Shown here piece by piece: positions 11,271 through 21,284 of a stretch of 64,000 nucleotides of DNA. The DNA is from Argyresthia goedartella (lineage: Eukaryota > Arthropoda > Insecta > Lepidoptera > Argyresthiidae). The notes beneath the pieces were generated by a model that saw only the letters and a program-made list of their open reading frames with translations, had not been told where the DNA came from and searched no databases. Both the position numbers and the translations under genes were made by a program. The stretch covers positions 248,001-312,000 of the forward strand of contig OX463829.1 of NCBI GenBank assembly GCA_949825045.1. Direction: 5' to 3'. Each line of letters begins with the position of its first letter. The stretch's first letter is position 1.

Positions 11271-12487
11271 CTAGTTACTCCGAAAAAACTGCATCGTGTC
11301 GTGGCAACTGGCGCCTTCGTCGATATTTAATCCATCTGATATTTGTTGTAAAGAGCTTGATATGTCTCGAAATACCGTTTTCATTCCGTGATTATTGATT
11401 TGGCCACTTTTCCTGAAGAACATATCGCTGTCGTACTTTAGATTCCTATTTGTGTCGATTGCAAAGGCGTATTTGTGTGTCTCTAGATCCTTGTACAACC
11501 GGTCATTAAACAGTTCCACTCTCCAGTTGTAAATTGTCGCATATCTGTGCACTTTGAACGTTGGAAAGCATAAAATTACGTTCGTGTAATTTATTTTTGC
11601 TAGGGTTTCCCTCATCATGCTGATCAAGTCAGAGTGGTTTTTGGTGGTTTAAAAGTCACCCTCGCCAAGTAAAACGATGCAGTAGTCCTCGGTTGTGTAG
11701 TTTTTTGTGTTCTCTTCTACTTTACTCATTAATTGTGCTATTCCTGCTCCAGGAGTCAGATGATGAAAGATGTCACATCCAGGTAGACTATACTCGGCAA
11801 TCTGTAGAATCCTATTTGTGTTGTTACTGCTAAGTATGCAGATTTTGCCTTTTCTAATTCTCTCTGGGAGTCTTTCTGTAGTCTCATCATTTCGGAAATC
11901 CTCGTGCTATTCGATAACGGAATTTTCGAGTGTTCTTGTGCAGTAATCGGGTCACTACGGATATCTTCCGTTTGTGTTTCCTTATGTTTTATTAATGTTT
12001 TGCCTCTGGATTTCGGTGTTGAATTATCTATGTGTAGTTTTGATTTAGCAGAAGTAGAAGAGTTCCGAGAAGGTGTATGACGGCCTGTAGTACGTGGCTT
12101 TGTTGTAGACTTTGGTGTTTTTAAAATGCTCATCGGCGTGGGACATTTACTGTTGTTTAGAAGTGTAGTGGCCTTTTTAATTAACTCGTATTTCTTCTGG
12201 AGTTCTTCGATTGTTTGTCGTAGGCTGACATTTTCCAAAGTCCAATCATCAACTTGTTGATGAGCGCTTTTTAATTCAAGATTCAGATGTTCTATTTGAC
12301 AGTTCATTCTCGTGATTTCATTATCAGTATCAACGTCAGCCGATATATCTGGCAAGCTAGTCGTTGTGGCTTCCAATGTTGATTTCGACTCGTCCGTGTC
12401 GTCATCATTCGCATCCGAGCTGGACAAGTGGCGCTGCTTTCGTCGAAACGTAATGTTCTCGAAGTACGAAGTCATTTTCGAGCACAA
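11271..12487 (-). pseudogene. LINE-D ORF1, coiled coil plus putative SGNH/esterase-like domain
   Basis: The N-terminal half (12487-11860) has acidic low complexity, then a leucine-rich coiled coil (IEHLNLELKSAHQQVDDW, residues about 65-110) and a basic serine/threonine linker. The frame changes near 11850, after which KICILSSNNTNRILQIAEY, LLGEGDF, a stop near 11650, then NHSDLISMM and TNVILCFPTF follow. The order resembles the SGNH-hydrolase-like domain known in ORF1 of some CR1/Jockey LINEs, but I cannot place the catalytic serine with certainty. The C terminus ends 50 bp before ORF2. One frameshift and one stop break it. Confidence 0.65.
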
Positions 12488-12505
12488 AAAGTTTTTTGCG
12501 ATTAC

Positions 12506-12589
12506 TCGGGATCGAACCTGCGCCGTTTGGGTACGACGCTCAGGTAAGCAGAGTCTTAGTCCATTCGACCACTGTGAGCTTACTATGTC
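12506..12589 (-). other. tRNA-derived sequence just upstream of LINE-D ORF1
   Basis: On the minus strand it has a TGGTCGAATGG box-A-like element and GGTTCGATCCC (box B) about 45 nt further on, the spacing of an internal pol III promoter. The acceptor and T stems do not pair fully, so it is not a working tRNA. It lies within about 20 nt of the ORF1 start, inside the 5' UTR of LINE-D. It may be a SINE head or a captured tRNA. Confidence 0.5.
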
Positions 12590-13001
12590 ATGCGAAAATT
12601 CGCATACTCATGCAGCAACAGATGCGTGCATCAGCACTGACCGTTAGTTGGATGAGTCACAACAATGTTTACATCACAATAACACAAGGAAAAAGTCTCA
12701 GTTTCGGTTAAATTTCACTTTAACTTCACAGTTTGATAACAATCCAAGGTAAGGTGCTTGTGTAACTTCAACTTTCTCACGAAATCACTTAGTTTTTATT
12801 GGTTTTAAGCACAAAAGAATATTATATTTAACACGACAAAATCTGTTGTTTTTACTGTATGTTTGTTATTTTACACGTTCGTTACTGAATATGGCACTAA
12901 GAAATAACTTTATTTTCAAGTTCCAGTCTATGCAGCTATTTTAATTAAATTTTATATACAGGAGCTCTTTCTAGTTAATGGTGTGGCAGCGGTGGCGCCA
13001 T

Positions 13002-13200
13002 CTACGCCGATATTTTGTGAAGTCTTGCTATACCCATGTATATAATCAGCCCAAAGAATTTTCTCATTTCAGCAGCATTACTAGGGCACCACTGGCGCAA
13101 GCGTGCAGACTTTTTTCGCTTATTTGTTCGGTCATTGACATCTTCTAATTTATTTTCGGGAAAATGGTCATAATCATAGTTGGGATCAGAGTGATCAATC
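13002..13200 (-). pseudogene. piggyBac-1 transposase, N-terminal fragment
   Basis: Reads an acidic/basic N-terminal region (DYDHFPENKLEDVND, NKRKKSARL) followed by RQWCPSNAAEMRKFFGLII and YMGIARLHKIS, the usual start of the piggyBac transposase domain. It continues at 8240 across LINE-D. In the same 125-codon frame the upstream residues (MKWYLNCNILNSYII and FRFDLADAF) are the C terminus of another copy, piggyBac-2, so the frame joins two elements. The exact join between 13200 and 13260 is not resolved. Confidence 0.75.
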
Positions 13201-13209
13201 TGAGTGTTA

Positions 13210-14650
13210 CTTGATCGAATTCTTTGCGTGGTTATGTTTTCTTTACAAAACGCATCTGCCAAATCAAAGCGAAATGTTCTGTGACTACCAGGATTTTGTG
13301 TATTGTGAATAATGTAACTATTTAAGATATTACAATTCAGATACCATTTCATTGCCCTTTTGCATTCTAATAAATACATGGAGAGCTTTCGGTCCTTTAG
13401 GTTACGCCCCCCATGTATTTATTATAGTTGTGAACTGCCACAGGTTTTTCACATTTGACTCCAGCTCACCGACCTGGAGCTGTCTCAGGCTTGTGAATTG
13501 TAGAAATCATTGTCACTTTTCACATCTTTCCATGCAATTACCGAGACATCATTGTAGTGGTGAGCAACAATGTTGCCGCGCTGCAATTGCTTTGGGTTTA
13601 AGCGTTTTATATCCGGCGGCGTGTCAACTCTGCGACGGTTTAATGTTCCGACTACATCAGTATTTTTTTGTTTCAAGTGTCTTGTGAGGGCAACGGAATT
13701 ATAAAAATTATCCATATAAAGACGATGGCCTTTGTTTACACAGTCCTCGATGAGCCGCAATACCGTTTTTGCAGTTGCGCCCGAGAAGCCGTGTACAGGT
13801 TCGGAAGAATTTTGGGACTTTCCCGCATATACATAAAATTTTAGCAAATAACCTGTCTCGGATTCACAAAGCAAAGGTTTTAATACCAAATCGCGCTGTC
13901 TTCGCGCTAATGCATTGGACCCAACTCAATCTGCCTTTCCATAAAAGGGCAGATTGAGTTGGGTGTATATATGTCATGGAATTTTTTGTTGTAATGATCA
14001 ATAAAGGGTAAAACTTTCGCAATTTTTCGCTCATACCCTCGAATATTATAGGCAAGGTCATCGTTATTGATGAAGTGTAAAAACCGTAGTATGTAAGAAT
14101 CTGTTTCTACTCATAAATTTCCTGAATTCTGGTATACCCATCACGCCTAACTGCCAATACTCATCAAGACGGCTTCTGTAGCACAATCCCATGTACACCA
14201 AAATACAAAAAACTTGTACAATTCTGGCACTGTTATATCCACCCAATCATTTAGACGAGAATGAGATCCCACACCATTTTCGTTTTCAGAAGCGCCAGAA
14301 ATAGTCTGCCAAGCGTAATTAATTGTTTCACTGACGATTAAATCCATTATTGATTGGTTCCAAATGGTTTTAAATATTTCAATAGGTGAGTTGACCAGAA
14401 TTCTGGGTCCAGACTGTTCCGTATAAATTTCTTCTGTACTAATAAATCTGTCGAAATTTTCAGACCAAGCATAAATGCTGTCGGTCAATATTTCTTCCTC
14501 GAGAGATTCTTGTATTTCCTCATTTTCATCACTTTCCAAAATTATACGAATATCATTTTCATCATAATCTTCCTCACCATCTTAATTTTCTTCACTTCCT
14601 GAGTCTATGTATAATTCCACGGCTAGTGACGAGTTAAAAATTGAATGTTC
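13210..14650 (-). pseudogene. piggyBac-2 transposase, main exon (broken)
   Basis: Starts after an AG acceptor at 14651-14653 with EHSIFNSSLAVELYIDS, then an acidic region (ESDENEEIQESLEEEIL). Next come VPELYKFF, LVYMGLCYRSRLDEYW and FRKFMSRNRF, then the core: ESETGYLLKFYVYAGK, GFSGATAKTV, RLYMDNFYNSVAL, VVGTLNRRR, SVIAWKDVK, VHNYNKYMGG and KRAMKWYLN. It is broken by a TAA at 14582-14584, shifts near 14230, 14080, 13900 and 13390, and loss of the first catalytic-aspartate region, where a foldback sits (13920-13963). Exons at 14727-14816 and 15933-16007 appear to lie upstream in the same phase, which is unusual for a piggyBac element and suggests a captured, spliced derivative. Confidence 0.8.
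13920..13963. repeat. 16-bp foldback inside piggyBac-2
   Basis: 13920-13935 and 13948-13963 are exact reverse complements with a 12-nt loop. The piggyBac-2 frame is lost here and the segment with the first catalytic aspartate is absent, so the inversion probably accompanied a deletion. Confidence 0.9.
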
Positions 14651-14726
14651 CTGTTAAGAGTAAAAAATTAAAACACAAATCATGCAACACACATGTTTAC
14701 ATCTGGATTTAAAATTATAACCTTGC

Positions 14727-14816
14727 CTCATGTAAGCGAATTGATGAAGTAGCAACAAGTTCTTTTTCACATCCTAATTCGATATGCAGCTGGGACTCTC
14801 CTATATTTCTCATTGG
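14727..14816 (-). pseudogene. Candidate 90-nt internal exon of the piggyBac-2 gene
   Basis: A polypyrimidine tract plus CAG precedes it (minus strand) and a GCAAGG (GC-type donor) follows. The 30 codons are open (PMRNIGESQLHIELGCEKEL and on). Both ends are phase 0, so it joins in frame with the main exon at 14650 and with the 75-nt exon upstream. Splicing is inferred from these sites only; no transcript is available. Confidence 0.5.
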
Positions 14817-14950
14817 CTGAAAAAAGAAATTAAATTAATCATATTTTTAGCAAGGTATGTCTTCAAAGGATTCAATGATGTGCCGATATGACGGCAAACT
14901 TAAATCTGACCGCATCAAAAGCGTCTGGAGAAGGAGATACGATCTCACTA

Positions 14951-15810
14951 CACTCGGCGCCACGAATAAAGAGCTCTCGGAGAAACTGGCGGGGATTACT
15001 GCGCATGTGTACAGTCGCGGCATAATTCCGAAGTGCGTTTTTAGGGTTAGTGTGAAGGAATGAGTGTTCAGGACTTTCTTCACTTCTATTTTTTCTCTGT
15101 TTGATATTTTGTTGATTGGGATATTAGCCGATGTAAATAATGGACTTTGTGTCAAATAAACTATAGGTACTCTCTATTGACAACATTTGTTAACGTCAAG
15201 GTTGAAACCTATATATAAATAACCCCCTAGCATAGAATGCCCCTAGTCACTAGGGCCTAGTGAATATAGATACTTGTAGTAATAGTCCTGCACACTCTTT
15301 TCTTCCCGCTGACTAATAATTTGTAACAATTAAACCACAATTAAGTTTTTAACACAAAAAATATTATTCATCTGACAGTAATGATATTTTTTCATCTGTT
15401 TCTAACTTCATTTAAATTTTGAATTGTGGCTTCTAACAAGTTTTGTAGTGTGATGGAAGAGGTGGCTGATGTGGTCTTCGCCAGTTTTAAATCAGCAACG
15501 ATTTCATCAGACTCTTTTTTGATATAACAGTTCACATCATAAACCATTTTTCTAGCTTGCCTAGTCAGTACTTTATTTTTCGGCATTTTCGACCGGGGCG
15601 AAAGATAACGTTGGGTAATATTGTATGCGACTGTACTCAAGAAGCTTCGAGACGTGCTTTCAGTGCGGGCATCGGGAAGCGACTGATCAACGAATCAGGT
15701 GCCGGCGCTGACTACCGCCCCCGTCGCTCCTCACTTCCCCGCGCCAAACACTTGTGAAAAGTGACTACTGCGCATTCAAGGACAAAGCTCTTTAGTCGTG
15801 GCGCCGAGTA
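14951..15810. mobile_element. Tc1/mariner-like element, 860 bp, TA target duplication
   Basis: Ends are inverted repeats of about 26 bp beginning ACTCGGCGCCACGA, flanked by TA at 14949-14950 and 15811-15812. The neighbouring exon copy at 15933-16007 shows the uninterrupted target, so the borders are secure. Inside is only the N-terminal part of a transposase frame (15392-15595), so it is a deletion derivative. Confidence 0.85.
15392..15640 (-). pseudogene. Transposase N-terminal fragment in the 860-bp element
   Basis: From the methionine near 15585 it reads MPKNKVLTRQARKMVYDV then CYIKKESDE. This is the helix-turn-helix start seen in a group of insect IS630/Tc1-related transposases. The frame ends after about 60 residues and no DDE core follows in the element. 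The first 18 codons of the longer frame are probably not translated. Confidence 0.5.
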
Positions 15811-15932
15811 TATCAACTGTTTGCAGGATCTCCACGTTTTGTATTTGCTGCAAGAAAAAAGAAAATGACAAATTTAGGTAGAAATTACATTATCATATCC
15901 ATAAAATAACGAAAGACTTCATGCGATCTTAC

Positions 15933-16007
15933 CGCATCAAAAGCGTCGGGGAAAGGAGATTCAATCTCACTATCAACTGTTTGCAGGATCTCCACGTTTT
16001 GTATTTG
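15933..16007 (-). pseudogene. 75-nt internal exon, intact copy
   Basis: Bounded by a TTTTTTTAG acceptor and a GTAAGA donor on the minus strand. It is exactly 25 codons in phase 0 (QIQNVEILQTVDSEIESPFP and 5 more). A second copy lies 0.1-1.1 kb downstream (14911-15847). It is presumed to belong to the 5' part of the piggyBac-2 gene, though the product is unidentified. As a symmetric exon it can be duplicated without shifting the frame. Confidence 0.55.
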
Positions 16008-16301
16008 CTAAAAAAAATATTTTATGCGTGTATTAATAATCCACTTCTAGTAGGAATTTATCTACTGCAATGTACTTATGTATATAAATGACTAATGAAG
16101 ATGAGGAAAAAAGAGGGATCAACTGCATTAGTGTAATCTTATCTTCTTCTATGAGTTGGGGCCTCATTCTAATTTTCATTCATACCTCTTACTCTCTGCA
16201 AATAAATAAACGGTTAGGTACCTGCAAAATTATGGACATGTAGGTACCTAGATAATACTTATCGAAAATAGTAATCTATTTTTCGATACTTTATTTTGCA
16301 G

Positions 16302-16400
16302 ATTCGCTCGTTTCTAGGATGTTATCTCTAGTTGACACACGTATAGATCCACCAGGTCATATTGTTACGGGAAAACCCGCTGCACAACGAATTAGGGTTG
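16302..16400 (+). CDS. Orphan candidate exon, 99 nt, product unknown
   Basis: A TTATTTTGCAG acceptor precedes and GTATGT follows. One frame is open across it (SRMLSLVDTRIDPPGHIVTG and on). Length is a multiple of three. No partner exon is visible nearby on the plus strand and I do not recognise the peptide. It may be a fragment left by a mobile element. Confidence 0.3.
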
Positions 16401-17535
16401 GTATGTAATTCCTTTCATTTGGTTCCATCTAAAAAGAGCATCAATTTATTACCTATCCCTAAGCGAGTGTGAAAAATTCAAAGCACCTTCTTGGTACTTA
16501 CGTACCTAGATAGAAAATATACTTTTTATTCAAAATAAGGTAATACCTACTTATCTTTTTTACTAAAAAGGCATCTATATAAATTATCTCCGAAAAAGAC
16601 CAATAGGTAGACAGACGCAAAAGTGTATCGACGTAAGTAGGTTGTTTTTTAGGCTTTATGTTTAGTTTATTATAATTCCAGTTCTTTCCTAAACGTAATT
16701 TATTTCCTAGTCACCTACAAAACTACCATACCTATACAAAAAAACAGGCAGTATAATCACAACTTCTGTAGTGAATGTTTGCATGAAGCCGGAACGCGGA
16801 TCCGCGCTTTTGCTTCGACCGCCACAGCTATTTCTATTTCAGCTATTTCAATATTTTACAAAATATTTCAATTAAAACGATTCTAAATCTTGATGCATCT
16901 ACAATCCTTTTAAAAAAGTCTCGGTATTGAGAATAGAACACAAAATAGTGTAAAATCTATTGATAAAAAACTAACCTTCAACCATCATAATTTGTTTGGA
17001 TGTATATATCACTTTTTTTTCTATTTACAAAATTTTTCAATCAGAAATACTTTCTTTATGCGTAAAACTACAAAAAAAACTCTTACCTTTGCGCATAGTT
17101 TCTTCCACAAATATTAAATAATCTCAAAACAATGTCTTCCTTGCTTCACATAAGAACGTCACATTTCACAACGTATTTTGATCGAATTTATCCACGCGAA
17201 TGAATGATTCAGGCCAATTGTTTCATTCGCTCATTCTTTGGGATAAATTTCAAGCCGTTTTAGACTCTATGCGCCGTATTTTTGTATTTAAAAACGAATA
17301 AAATAGCATGAACCGGTTTGGGATCCACGTTCCAGCAGATTATTCTTACCTTCCGTCACAAATTCACGACTGTGTTACAGGATGTGAACGTGAACAGTGA
17401 ACACAGTGTGCGGTTCCTAAGAAAATAAAAAAAAGTAAAAACCCTTATCCTTATACCCTTAACCCTTAGTAGACGCTTAAATATATAATAACCCTGCTTT
17501 TTGGTCGGGGGTTACAAATACAAACAAGCAAGCAG
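16401..17535. other. AT-rich non-coding stretch
   Basis: No open frame, inverted repeat or recognised element was found. It contains TAGGTACCTA-like motifs common in moth and butterfly DNA. Confidence 0.5.
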
Positions 17536-17805
17536 TTAGCCAAACACTGAGATACCTTTTGGATTGGTCCATTTTGAATGCCGCGAACTTTCGTCTAGGT
17601 TCTGGATGGCACGATGAAGTTCCTCATCACTGTCTTCACTATCTGATGGTAAGACTCGGCGTCGTCGAATAGATGAATGTGATGGGTGGATGTTGTCTTC
17701 TGCGTCGGAAGTCAAATGAAGACTTCTATTGAGCAAATCGAACACATATTTCTCTATCTGAGTTAAATCTTCTTGCGTAATTACGAGATCGTCAAACCTG
17801 TCCAT
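17536..17805 (-). CDS. Candidate first coding exon, acidic N-terminal peptide
   Basis: 89 codons (MDRFDDLVITQEDLTQIEKY at the start, then an acidic RRRVLPSDSEDSDEELHRAI segment and SKWTNPKG). A GTATCT donor-like site follows near 17554, and the 200 bp upstream (17850-18020) are GC-rich, like a promoter region. The acidic style fits the N terminus of a piggyBac-type transposase gene, and the piggyBac-2 exons lie downstream on the same strand. However, the donor leaves phase 1 and the 75-nt exon needs phase 0, so direct splicing to it is not supported. Confidence 0.35.
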   Translation of the reverse strand: MDRFDDLVITQEDLTQIEKYVFDLLNRSLHLTSDAEDNIHPSHSSIRRRRVLPSDSEDSDEELHRAIQNLDESSRHSKWTNPKGISVFG

Positions 17806-18455
17806 TGTGCTAATAACATCGCCAAAATATCGCTAAACAATCAACAAATACGTCAGAACGTTAGTGAGCGGCAGACGTGATTGATGCGCGTACACGAAAG
17901 CACAAGCGAGACGGGCGAGAAGCGGGGTGCGCGGGAGTCGCGGGAGTGATGTCCAGCAACATGACCGCGGGGCCCCATGGAACGGATTTTCTATTTTTCA
18001 TCCGCGGAGGCCGCGCCGGACATTGTTATACGGCACAGAATAATTCATCATAGATGGTCAAAAAATACCCTGTGTATGTCGAAACACATTATTTATGCAT
18101 ATATCTAACTAAATAAACAAAAAAAGCAACCGATAAAAAAATTAAGTTTGGGTGATTTCGTGTCGGCCTGGTGGGAAAATCAAGTGAGCGCGGTGGCGTC
18201 TAACATGTTAATTGATATCTATTAAATGTTTTTGTTAATTTTCGATTTATTATAGATACCTACAGTGTTTTTTTAGATTTGTATCTCTCCCCCGCCTGCA
18301 ATAATTACCAACATATAAATATTATTTGTAATACATTATAATAAAGCTGTTATTTATGTAGGTACCTAATAAAATATAATAAACGGTACTCTTCAAACTA
18401 AATTATAGAGCTTATTTTTTCGTCGGGTTTATTTTTATTTCATACTTTTTTTAGT
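17806..18455. other. GC-rich block then AT-rich non-coding DNA
   Basis: 17850-18020 is GC-rich with short palindromic runs (CCGCGG, GGGGCCCC), a possible promoter for 17536-17805. The rest holds no gene that I can see. Confidence 0.4.
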
Positions 18456-18731
18456 TTATAAGATATTAATTGATAGGTGGAGTAGTCGCCTTATTCTAGT
18501 CGCAAAGAATGAGAACGGCGATTCAAGTTTTCGGTTGGTTTCGGCATGTTCTCGCATTTGGGTTAATCTGTGTGTACGAGATGAGAGTGACTTTTTCTGA
18601 CGTGCACGTTGACTGATGCTTATTATGAGCTCTTTACGAGAATCTTGTGAAGGCTGGCTGTAATACTGAGACGATGTCTCTATTAGTTTCTTTATACGCT
18701 TCTGGCGCGTCTTAGGTGTTTCAGCTTTCAA
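18456..18731 (-). CDS. Unknown basic 91-codon frame
   Basis: Lysine/arginine/serine-rich (KTRQKRIKKLIETSSQYY, RARQKKSLSSRTHRLTQ). No domain recognised and no clear splice sites. It could be a fragment of a transposase DNA-binding region or a chance frame. Kept because its composition is less repetitive than the neighbouring CCAA tract. Confidence 0.25.
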   Translation of the reverse strand: MKAETPKTRQKRIKKLIETSSQYYSQPSQDSRKELIISISQRARQKKSLSSRTHRLTQMREHAETNRKLESPFSFFATRIRRLLHLSINIL

Positions 18732-18821
18732 TCTAGCGATCGTAGATCGATTCTTTTTGGTTTTAGGAGTTTAGCTCCAAACCTTTTTGGTTTTAGGAGT
18801 TTAGCTATTTCAAATTGCAGT

Positions 18822-18992
18822 AACCAATCAACCAACAAACCAACCGTACGACGGACCAAGCAACCAACCAACCAACTAACCCAACCAAACAACCGAGCGA
18901 CCAACCAAACAACCGACTGACTAACAAACCAATCGACCGCCCGAGCAACCAACCAAACGACCAAATAAGTAAGTAATCAACAAACCAACAAA
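18822..18992. repeat. Degenerate (ACCA/CCAA)n simple repeat
   Basis: About 170 bp of imperfect ACCAACCAA-type repeats. The minus-strand frame across it is a repeat artefact. Just upstream, a 24-bp phrase beginning CTTTTTGGTTTTAGGAG is repeated twice (18753-18810). Confidence 0.9.
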
Positions 18993-19654
18993 ATTATTAT
19001 GGCATCAAATTATTAGGGAAACGAATGGAACTTAATCCCGTAAAGTGATAGGTAGGTATTTAACACAGATATCGAGAGATAGGCCCTTCGCGCTAAGCTT
19101 GTATCGGAACCAGTGTCGCCGAAAATTAAGAACACGCACACATCTACACCACTCATACATCAATCCTTCCACATTTATTGGTCAGTGCAATGTCTTGCAC
19201 CTATCGTCCGAAAACACCCACACTACCGCACACACTAGCTAGCCGAGCTAGTGCTGGGACATTGCAAGGACAGCGTGTTTCATCAATCCATTGTTATTTA
19301 TAGACACTGGTATTTATGCCGGGTTATATAAATAAAATAATACTTTGTTTATTAATATGACATATTTATTTTACAAGAAATACCTATTACTATGTTTACA
19401 GGCTGTAACACAAACGGGGTGCCAAGCCTAAAAGGATTGTTTGGGACATGATTTTGAACTACTTTCTCAATGCATCGGATTTGATCAGAGAAACGTTATT
19501 TTTTACTTCCTCATACAAATCAGCTGACCGCTCGGCCCAAAATGTACTGCAAAGTGAAAAATAATGTTGCTCTCTTGCTCTGATCGTTGCGAGTTGCGTT
19601 TTAATAGAGAAGGATGTTCAGATTGATGTCTTAGCAACCGCCTTTCGGCATATA
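18993..19654. other. Intergenic DNA left of the DD41D element
   Basis: No gene seen. A 20-bp sequence at 19064-19083 recurs inverted at 28700-28719. A short imperfect inverted pair (TGCAATGTC... / ...GACATTGCA) lies at about 19187-19266. Confidence 0.4.
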
Positions 19655-20211
19655 CAGGGTGGCCCAAATACCGTGGATCAAACGAACCAGGGTGATAGAG
19701 GAGGTGATTTCCAACAAAAAATATTTCTACAGCATGGTCATAACTTAATTGGATAAAAAGTGATGATCATTTTTGGTTTTTTCAAATAAACTGCCGATTT
19801 TTTTACAATTTCATTAATACAGAGAAAAGTTGATAAAAAACACCAAAACAAAAGGTATTGTATTATGACCAGATAATGTATCATTACAAAAAAAAAAAGA
19901 ATTGCAGCTCTGGGTACCTAATTTAAGAAGCAATTAATTTTTTCCCGTAAATTTTGAAGCATTACAAAAAAATACTACTCACTTTGAGAGCACCCTGAGT
20001 AAAAAAAATGTACTACAGAAAAGTGACCCTGTATTAAAAAAACTAGCCGATTTAATGCTGATTTGAATGAGGTATAACACTTTAGTGTCAGACTTTCAGT
20101 TCAGGTTTTATGCGAGTTTTTTTCATGTCAAGGAGCAAATTTGTTAGAAAGGAAAATTCGAATAAAAATTACGTAGTAATTAAAAAACCATCTTGAAATA
20201 AAAGAACAACA
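19655..20211 (+). repeat. Left 557-bp terminal inverted repeat of the DD41D element
   Basis: Pairs with 23071-23627 over the whole length by eye. Outer end CAGGGTGGCCCAAATACC; inner end AAGAACAACA. Confidence 0.9.
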
Positions 20212-20244
20212 ATTATGAGTCGATAATTTTATTACATTATTTTT

Positions 20245-20640
20245 TTACAGTAAATGCTCAAAATTCCTGCCTCTAACCATTATGCACAATCTGCACCGCC
20301 TAATAAAATTGGTACGTAATCGCCGGAAGGCACCTCTGTTATTCATAATTTGTACTTTTGCAAATTCGAGTTTTCGTCGTAATTCTTGTTCAGTGTTGTT
20401 CTCTTTTTGATATACCACTTCTTTGAAATAGCCCCAAATAAAAAAGTCTAACGGATTAAGGTCGGGCGACCGGGGTGGCCATGCAACAGCTCCTATTCGA
20501 CCAATCCACCGGTCGGGGAAGCGCTCATTCAAGTATTGTCGAACTGCTTGAGCGTAATGAGGCGGGGCACCGTCCTGTTGCAGCCACATTTCTTCTCTTA
20601 TTTCTTCCGGAACTTCAGCTTCGTTGAGTAATGGATTCAA
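20245..20640 (-). pseudogene. Transposase C-terminal fragment, copy 1
   Basis: 131 codons identical to residues 231-361 of the 21285-22370 protein except one residue. It contains two of the three catalytic aspartates (LQQDGAPPHY and PDLNPLDFF) but lacks the helix-turn-helix and the first aspartate. Confidence 0.9.
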
Positions 20641-20764
20641 ATCATTTTGTAAAAAATTTAAATACTCAGCACCGTTTAGCTTTAAAAATTATGTAGTAAT
20701 TAAAAAACCATCTTGAAATAAAAGAACAACAATTATGAGTCGATAATTTTATTACATTATTTTT

Positions 20765-21160
20765 TTACAGTAAATGCTCAAAATTCCTGCCTCTAACCAT
20801 TATGCACAATCTGCACCGCCTAATAAAATTGGTACGTAATCGCCGGAAGGCACCTCTGTTATTCATAATTTGTACTTTTGCAAATTCGAGTTTTCGTCGT
20901 AATTCTTGTTCAGTGTTGTTCTCTTTTTGATATACCACTTCTTTGAAATAGCCCCAAATAAAAAAGTCTAACGGATTAAGGTCGGGCGACCGGGGTGGCC
21001 ATGCAACAGCTCCTATTCGACCAATCCACCGGTCGGGGAAGCGCTCATTCAAGTATTGTCGAACTGCTTGAGCGTAATGAGGCGGGGCACCGTCCTGTTG
21101 CAGCCACATTTCTTCTCTTATTTCTTCCGGAACTTCAGCTTCGTTGAGTAATGGATTCAA
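20765..21160 (-). pseudogene. Transposase C-terminal fragment, copy 2
   Basis: Same 131 codons as 20245-20640, one 520-bp repeat unit further right. Not expected to be translated alone. Confidence 0.9.
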
Positions 21161-21284
21161 ATCATTTTGTAAAAAATTTAAATACTCAGCACCGTTTAGC
21201 TTTAAAAATTATGTAGTAATTAAAAAACCATCTTGAAATAAAAGAACAACAATTATGAGTCGATAATTTTATTACATTATTTTT

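Larger units (their letters stand above)
8222..13012 (-). mobile_element. LINE-D, near full-length two-ORF LINE inserted in piggyBac-1
   Basis: Contains a 5' UTR (12488-13012), ORF1 (12487-11271), ORF2 (11221-8346) and a short 3' UTR ending in TGATT-like repeats. It separates the piggyBac-1 N-terminal piece (ending LHKIS) from its next piece (SDYWAKD), which fixes both ends to within a few bases. I could not confirm a long target duplication; only about 3 bp are shared. Several frameshifts and one stop make it inactive, but the low damage suggests a fairly young copy. Confidence 0.8.
14911..15847 (-). pseudogene. Second copy of the 75-nt exon, split by a transposon
   Basis: Positions 15847-15811 and 14948-14911 (37 + 38 nt) together equal the exon at 15933-16007 with a few changes. 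A TTGCAG acceptor precedes it. The donor has changed from GTAAGA to GTCAGA. The gap is exactly filled by the TA-flanked element 14951-15810. The encoded peptide begins QIQNVEILQTVDSEIV. Confidence 0.7.

Noticed and set aside
12506..12589. Functional tRNA gene
   Set aside because: Box A and B are present, but stems do not pair fully and no cloverleaf could be drawn.
18728..18964. 78-codon tryptophan/valine-rich minus-strand frame
   Set aside because: It is the translation of the degenerate CCAA repeat; amino-acid periodicity only reflects the repeat.
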